64,000 bases of DNA from Crotophaga sulcirostris (Eukaryota > Chordata > Aves > Cuculiformes > Crotophagidae). A program made the translations under genes and the position numbers. Within the stretch, counting starts at the first letter, position 1; each line of letters opens with the position of its first letter. Positions 58,511-64,000 of the stretch are shown in pieces. The notes under the pieces are model-generated. The model did no database searches and had not been told where the DNA came from. It saw only the letters and a program-made list of their open reading frames with translations. Where the stretch lies: assembly GCA_013397455.1 (NCBI GenBank), contig VYZB01000211.1, positions 1,075,796 to 1,139,795 on the forward strand, read 5' to 3'.

Positions 58511-61500
58511 CCACAACATTATAGCTCTACTATAATGAATTGTACCATGGCACTATAAGGAAACCCAGGTTGTTCCTATTTTTGGGCCTCAGCAGTAGCT
58601 ACTATTGGTGCACTCTCTGGAAATTTCTTTGCGGTCCAGTATCCTATCTGTGTTTTACCGCAGTCCAAACACTCACAAGTGATTTCAGCTGTGGGGTAAT
58701 ATGATGTTGTCAGAAAAACGAAAAGGAACACAAAGTGCATGTTTGAGTGTAGTCCAATTATAAAGTCTTTGGTTTTGATTATGAGGCAGTAATCACTTTT
58801 ATTAATGTTACATTACAGGCAATGAAACCTAACATTTTGACCATTTTTTTGCATCTAAACAGCTCTGGTTGTTGTTATGTCAAAACGCCTTCCATTGTTG
58901 CAGGACAAACTATATTTTAGATCCTCTTGCAAGACTTTTGCTAGTGAAGGCTTATTTTTTTTTTAACCCTCTCTCCTAAGTGGAACCTGCTCTTTTTCTT
59001 GACCTCTGTCTATTGTGAATATAAACTGTCCTCCTAACAACTCTACGGCTGGACTTTGGTCTTGGAAAGGCTACCATTGTCTCCTGTTCATAACCTAACT
59101 TGGTTTGACACATGTACTGTTGCCTTATTTGGGTAAGCCATGCATTACTTGTCAAAATATATATAGCAGTAACGAAAGATGTCAAAAGGCTTACATATCT
59201 CCATCTAAGCCTTAGTGTATTTTTCCTATGTTATATTCAGTCCTATTCCAGCTTTTCCTGCTAGAAGAAACAAATATCCAGCAACTGCTACTTGTTTCCC
59301 ACTCTTTCTGCTCTAGGCAAAGGATTTTAATAGGTTCCAGTTTCTTTTATCCTGACTTTAGAAATATCCATCTATAAACTATCTGGAGCCAGCTGGTAGA
59401 CATTTTGCTGTTCTCAAAGTTCTCCTCTCTGGAAGATATTATGTTTTTGTCATGTTTCTATTTAGCATTTGTTTTTCTTAATGGTCATCTTTAATTCTGT
59501 ATAATTTAACGCAAAGTATCAAACATAAAAAGAGGTACTTATGACAGTCATGAAAATAATAGAGGTTTCTCATTCTTTGCAACAACCAAATGAATATGAA
59601 GTGCTTTGCACACTGCAGCTGTACAATCTGGATATTACACAAGTAAAAATAAATGCACACACCCATAAAACTAGTAAAACTGGCTGTTGCAGCTACACAT
59701 AGTTCCTTGTGTTCATTAAAATTCTATCTTTATTGAGCTTATCTTGATTGGCATGCAGATCAAAGTGAAAACGCAATAAATAAAAGAATATACATAATGG
59801 AATCCATGGAAAGAAGCTATTCAGAAGATAATTCCAGCAGGTAAATTGCAAAGCAGTATTAAAAACAACAGTGCAGAAGGATTTGAAACATAACACGTCA
59901 TACACTGTTGAAGCGCCGGATCCCAAGGCCATTACTCACTTGCGTAGACACACTGACTTCAAAAGAATTGCTCACTATGAGTAAAGATAGTTGGAGTACA
60001 ACTAAACATGAGAGTATTAGGTCCTTCTGTGTAGCCGTGTAGCTAAACAACTCCTTTGTGTGCGCGTGATCCCGTCAGCAATATCCAACTCAACTCATAA
60101 TGGCAACTCCAAGCCGTCTCTGGGATGTGGTGAACACCTGTATATGGCAGAGGATCCCTGATCGAATGGAAAGTGGGAGCACAAATATGCATAAATATGA
60201 AAAGAATATGTTTTCCTTCAGTTGTGCTCACCTATGCTGCTTATGAAAATAATTTTCTTATTTCCCTAGTTCTGACTGGCCTTACACAGCCCATCCATGG
60301 AAAACTGAGCTGAATTAACCTCTTCTCATCCATTATTAAGCAAATAGTAGTATTTTGCTGAACTGGGGCCCAGATTTCCATAGCTGAATTTCTATAACTG
60401 TTTAAAGATATGGAGAAATAACAGATAAATTTTCAGATGTGAAGGATTACTTTTTAGGGCAAGCAAAAAAGTACAACATTTTTTTCACCTTAAACTGCTA
60501 ACTAGAGTGTTTTGACACAGTCATAGGATGTGAACAGAAGGTGTCTTAACGTCATTTTATTGAAATTTTTATTGGCACAATTACACAAGTGAGATAAGGG
60601 ATGATTTACAAGGTTAGTCACAAAAGGTGAACAGAATAGAAACCATATGACAGATTCTAGACATCAGAAACTAGAAGACAGAGTCTGTACACCACGGGCT
60701 ATTGAAAAGAATGAGTCCAATCTGGAGAATGAGAGAAAGAACATTTAGGGAAAAAATGACAAAAGGGAAGTCTAAGAGAAAGATTTCTTAAATAAATTTA
60801 GAAACCTATCTGACTTCAGTGGCTGCTCTTCCCTTCCACTGTTTGAACACTGGGAACCAACAAAAAGATCTGAGTATGCCAGATTCTGCTTTTCTGGAAA
60901 ATAAAACTGAGGGAAAATTTCTCCCACTTTGGTCTTTTGTCTCTTTTATGTTTGAGCACTCTTATTACATACACAGTATAACCAAGAATTAACCAGGCTG
61001 TCGTGCCATAAGGATGAGTTTCAACAGAGAAAAATATTTGTCTGTGGTTACAGACTGGCTCTCTGGGGAAAAAAAAAACAAAACAAAAACTGGTTGCGGC
61101 AGTACATACTGGAACTTTTAAAAGCAAAGTATGAGGCTACGTTTACCTGTCTGTCTACCACTGCCTAGAGTGTTTTCCCAGGTCTCAGCTAGTTTCTAAC
61201 ATACGGTTACCTGCAATCATGTGAAGATGTTTTCAAGCAGCCTGGTGACTTATTGGCAACCACTAATGTTTTACATAAAAAACATTTCACGATATTTTGA
61301 TGTAATAGGAGTCAGCATGCCCTTTCTCAAAACATTTATAGACATTTTGAGCCAAATCCACTACCTCTTTGACCCAATTTTATGTCTATATGACTCAATT
61401 GATCCCAACATTATTACATCTATGTGTCATTTTGGAATAAAACACTGTAGTGAATCAGTGCCCTTTGCTCCTTTTTTCTACATTTTTTCCAGTGGCACCG

Positions 61501-64000
61501 TGAGAGACTCAAGGAGGTTTTCAACATCTGGGAGCTTTCTGAGTAAGCAGTGGAAGATATTTGCATCCATAAAACCCTGACAAGCATCTCAGAGATCATG
61601 ATGACTATAGTACTGGAGAAATGCCACCCAGGTTATTTCAATACATTTTTTTTCTTTCTCTTGTTTATATTTTGTAAGCAAAATTAAATTTGATTCCAAT
61701 ATCTGAGTGAAGCCTTCTATCTAAATGGAAGTGTCTCCCCCAGCTCATTGAAGCTCTTAACTAACTGACACGGAAGTTAGCTGCATGGTGTGGGCTTCAG
61801 GCCATTCTCAGCACAATTAGTCTTCTTCAAGCTGAAACTTGCTGTGTTTAGGCAGGTTGGGATTTCTAAACAGGTTGTTCAACCCTCTTTTCTATGCTCA
61901 GTTGCCCAAGGATTTGTTGTCTTCCAAGAGCAACAACAAAGTATTTGGCTTAAAAAATTTTGAAAGGGTCTATCATTTTGAGAGATTTTTCTAGCCTTAA
62001 AATAAGCAGCTCCACTAGAACAGGCATGAGGTGTTTTAGATGGAAGGGGCTCTGCAAACTATGAAAGATGGTTACCTCTGGCTTTTCTCTTTAATCACAA
62101 CCTTTTAGATATGCTACAAGGCAGCATTTTGACAGGATCTAGAGGTCTAACTTCAGGACTCTGAAGAAGGATTTCTCTTGTGTATTAACACCATTTTACT
62201 TGATCATAGTCATTAATAAGGTGCTTAGAGCCTAGAAACAGTATAAGCCTTTCTACTTAAGTCTAAATAGAGATTGATAGTGTATATATTTGCATGGCAT
62301 TTGATGGTGTAGGGCTTTGGTACAAAACTGTAATAAAATTGTTTTCCACTATGTCTTGTTCAAATAAATGTATATTTATTTGGAAAGGAAAAAAAAAGAC
62401 AAATGAGTCTATGCAAGGTGTAGTTGCTTCCCATAAAGAAAAAACAAACAAGCAAACAAACAATAAACCAAGCATACATTCATTTAAGTAAATTAAAGAT
62501 TAAATGAAGGGTCAATCTCAATTATTAATATAGATCAGTACAGTATAGATCATGTAAGACTTTCTTTTGCTCTATGTCCTGTACATGGTAGAGACTGTTC
62601 TTAATGTAGTATGTTGAGCTACACATTTAAGCAGTGCTATTTGAATGAAAGCTACATAAATATCCAACTTATTCAACTTAGCAGTTATATATATAAGGAG
62701 GCAGCCTTGCATCTCTAGACTATGAAATTCTTTGATATTCAACAGCTATGTTGCCTTAATAAGGTTTATACTACTCTAGTAGTTCAAAGAATAAGAAATA
62801 AATTCCCCCGAATTTTTAGACAGTGGGTTCAAAAACTGCCAGCAGCACACACTTACGGAGTTTTTAGTGCTAGTCATGGATTTACATCTTCAGATCTACA
62901 CAATTCTAGGATACTCTGTATACAACAAACCATGTTTGCTAGAAATGTCATGACAGTCCTAATATATTTTCTAGCTTCAAATTCCAAACAAGACAGGAAT
63001 CTGGAGGTGTTAAATGCCACACAGAGTGCCTAGAAAGAGATAGTCTTTGCCACAAAATGTCTTTGAGGCTACAAAAAGAGGAGAAAGAAAGCACCGTTAT
63101 CCCTGTTTTATGAGTACAGGCACTGAGAGATGAAAGGGCCTGCCTCTGTTATTCATGGAAAGATTATCATTGACTTCAGTGGGTGTAGTATCAGCCCTAT
63201 AGCGGTATGAAACTTGGCTCCTAATTACATTAGGCCCACGTAGGCTTAGTTTCAGCCACAGTTCATTTTTATCTCTAGGTTGTTAACCTGTAAACCAAAG
63301 GTATTCCAACTGCTGACAGAGTCTGACTTGTGGTTCTAGGCTCCCAGGATGCTTGACTAAGAGAAACCCATGTCCAGTCACGTTTCATTTGTGCTCCAAG
63401 TGTTTGGCTTCCATCAATGGCTTGGGATGGCCTGTTCTCTGCAGATTAAGAGGAAACAATATATGACGCACAGGCTTGTCTCATTCACTTCAAAGTGTGA
63501 GCAACAGTGACTCACCCACCTCCACAGACATCTTTAAATCCTGTGCTGAGTTTCCTATTTTTCTTCTTGTGTCATAGATAGCATTGCTCTCTTTTGTTTT
63601 CTCCAGCCTACGTTCATGAGCTTTGCAGAATTTTGAATCCAATCTGGCAACGAGGTTGGGCTTTTTTTTTTCCTGTGGTACCTTTAGGTTCCTTTATTCG
63701 TTCATCATTTACTTAACCAAACAGAATGTGTTTAATTTTCTCAGTAACTCCGGGTGTTACCAAATAAGAGTAATCTGCATAATATCTACATGAAAGGAAG
63801 GATTGTTATTCACACTTCGTTATCATCTTGTCCCAACAGACAGCTGCTGTAACTGTTTGCCCTTTTCAGTGGAAGTGGGCTAAATTCATCCTAGTCGCAT
63901 ACGGGAGTAGGTGGCCGTGGCACAGTCCCTATCTATTTGGAATATGACACATTAGACTGAGTTATCCTTTTACAGAACAGGGAATCTTGTTGAACACAAA
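58511..64000. other. Intergenic, no gene recognised; possible old SINE trace
   Basis: AT-rich DNA without recognisable CR1 or LTR. An A/C-rich low-complexity patch lies at about 62436-62466. The stretch 63078-63210 has wording (TTATCCCTGTTTTATGAG…CACTGAGAG…, ATTGACTTCAGTGGG) like MIR-type or other old amniote repeats. Confidence 0.45.

Overview
The window looks like avian nuclear DNA. The interspersed repeats are almost all chicken-repeat-1 (CR1) LINE fragments with the bird-type octamer tail (ATTCTATG units), plus one LTR of a kind I associate with bird endogenous retroviruses. The only protein-coding gene I can support is KLF5 (Krüppel-like factor 5), on the plus strand. The species cannot be named from the sequence; a non-galliform bird is a guess from the LTR type.

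Layout. Positions 1-1391 are KLF5 upstream/intron 1 sequence, beginning with about 650 bp of GC/CpG-rich DNA that carries candidate NF-kB and TCF/forkhead motifs. The coding exon that holds the canonical start lies outside the window. Three coding exons follow: 1392-2265 (transactivation and degron region, first part of zinc finger 1), 3357-3416 (60 bp, rest of finger 1) and 15877-16055 (fingers 2 and 3, stop). Spliced together they give 371 codons including stop, in frame across both junctions. Counted from the Met at 1404 the product is 366 aa, the length of the short human KLF5 isoform. A 3'UTR of about 1.8 kb ends at an AATAAA at 17817-17822 and carries good miR-145 and miR-143 seed matches and three perfect Pumilio motifs.

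From about 17.85 kb to the end I see no credible gene. This fits the known gene-poor DNA between KLF5 and KLF12 in vertebrates. The first 25.7 kb has no recognisable CR1, while the remaining 38 kb holds at least a dozen CR1 pieces in both orientations. These include an RT-domain fragment (27.57-28.24 kb), a very old RT-to-3' copy (51.98-52.76 kb) and a nested cluster (57.26-58.51 kb). In that cluster a CR1 lies inside another CR1, which itself sits inside an older unnamed repeat that has a second copy at 43.1 kb. A probable solo LTR lies at about 38.87-39.40 kb. A (TCTA)n microsatellite lies at 49.38 kb, and a 21-bp exact direct repeat brackets about 760 bp at 45.4-46.2 kb.

No new gene system is evident. 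The points most worth following up are the regulatory motifs around KLF5, the CR1-free zone, the three-layer repeat nest, and two unexplained structures: the 21-bp direct repeat and a 24-bp near-palindrome at 24.6 kb. All repeat boundaries are by eye and good to roughly 5-20 bp.
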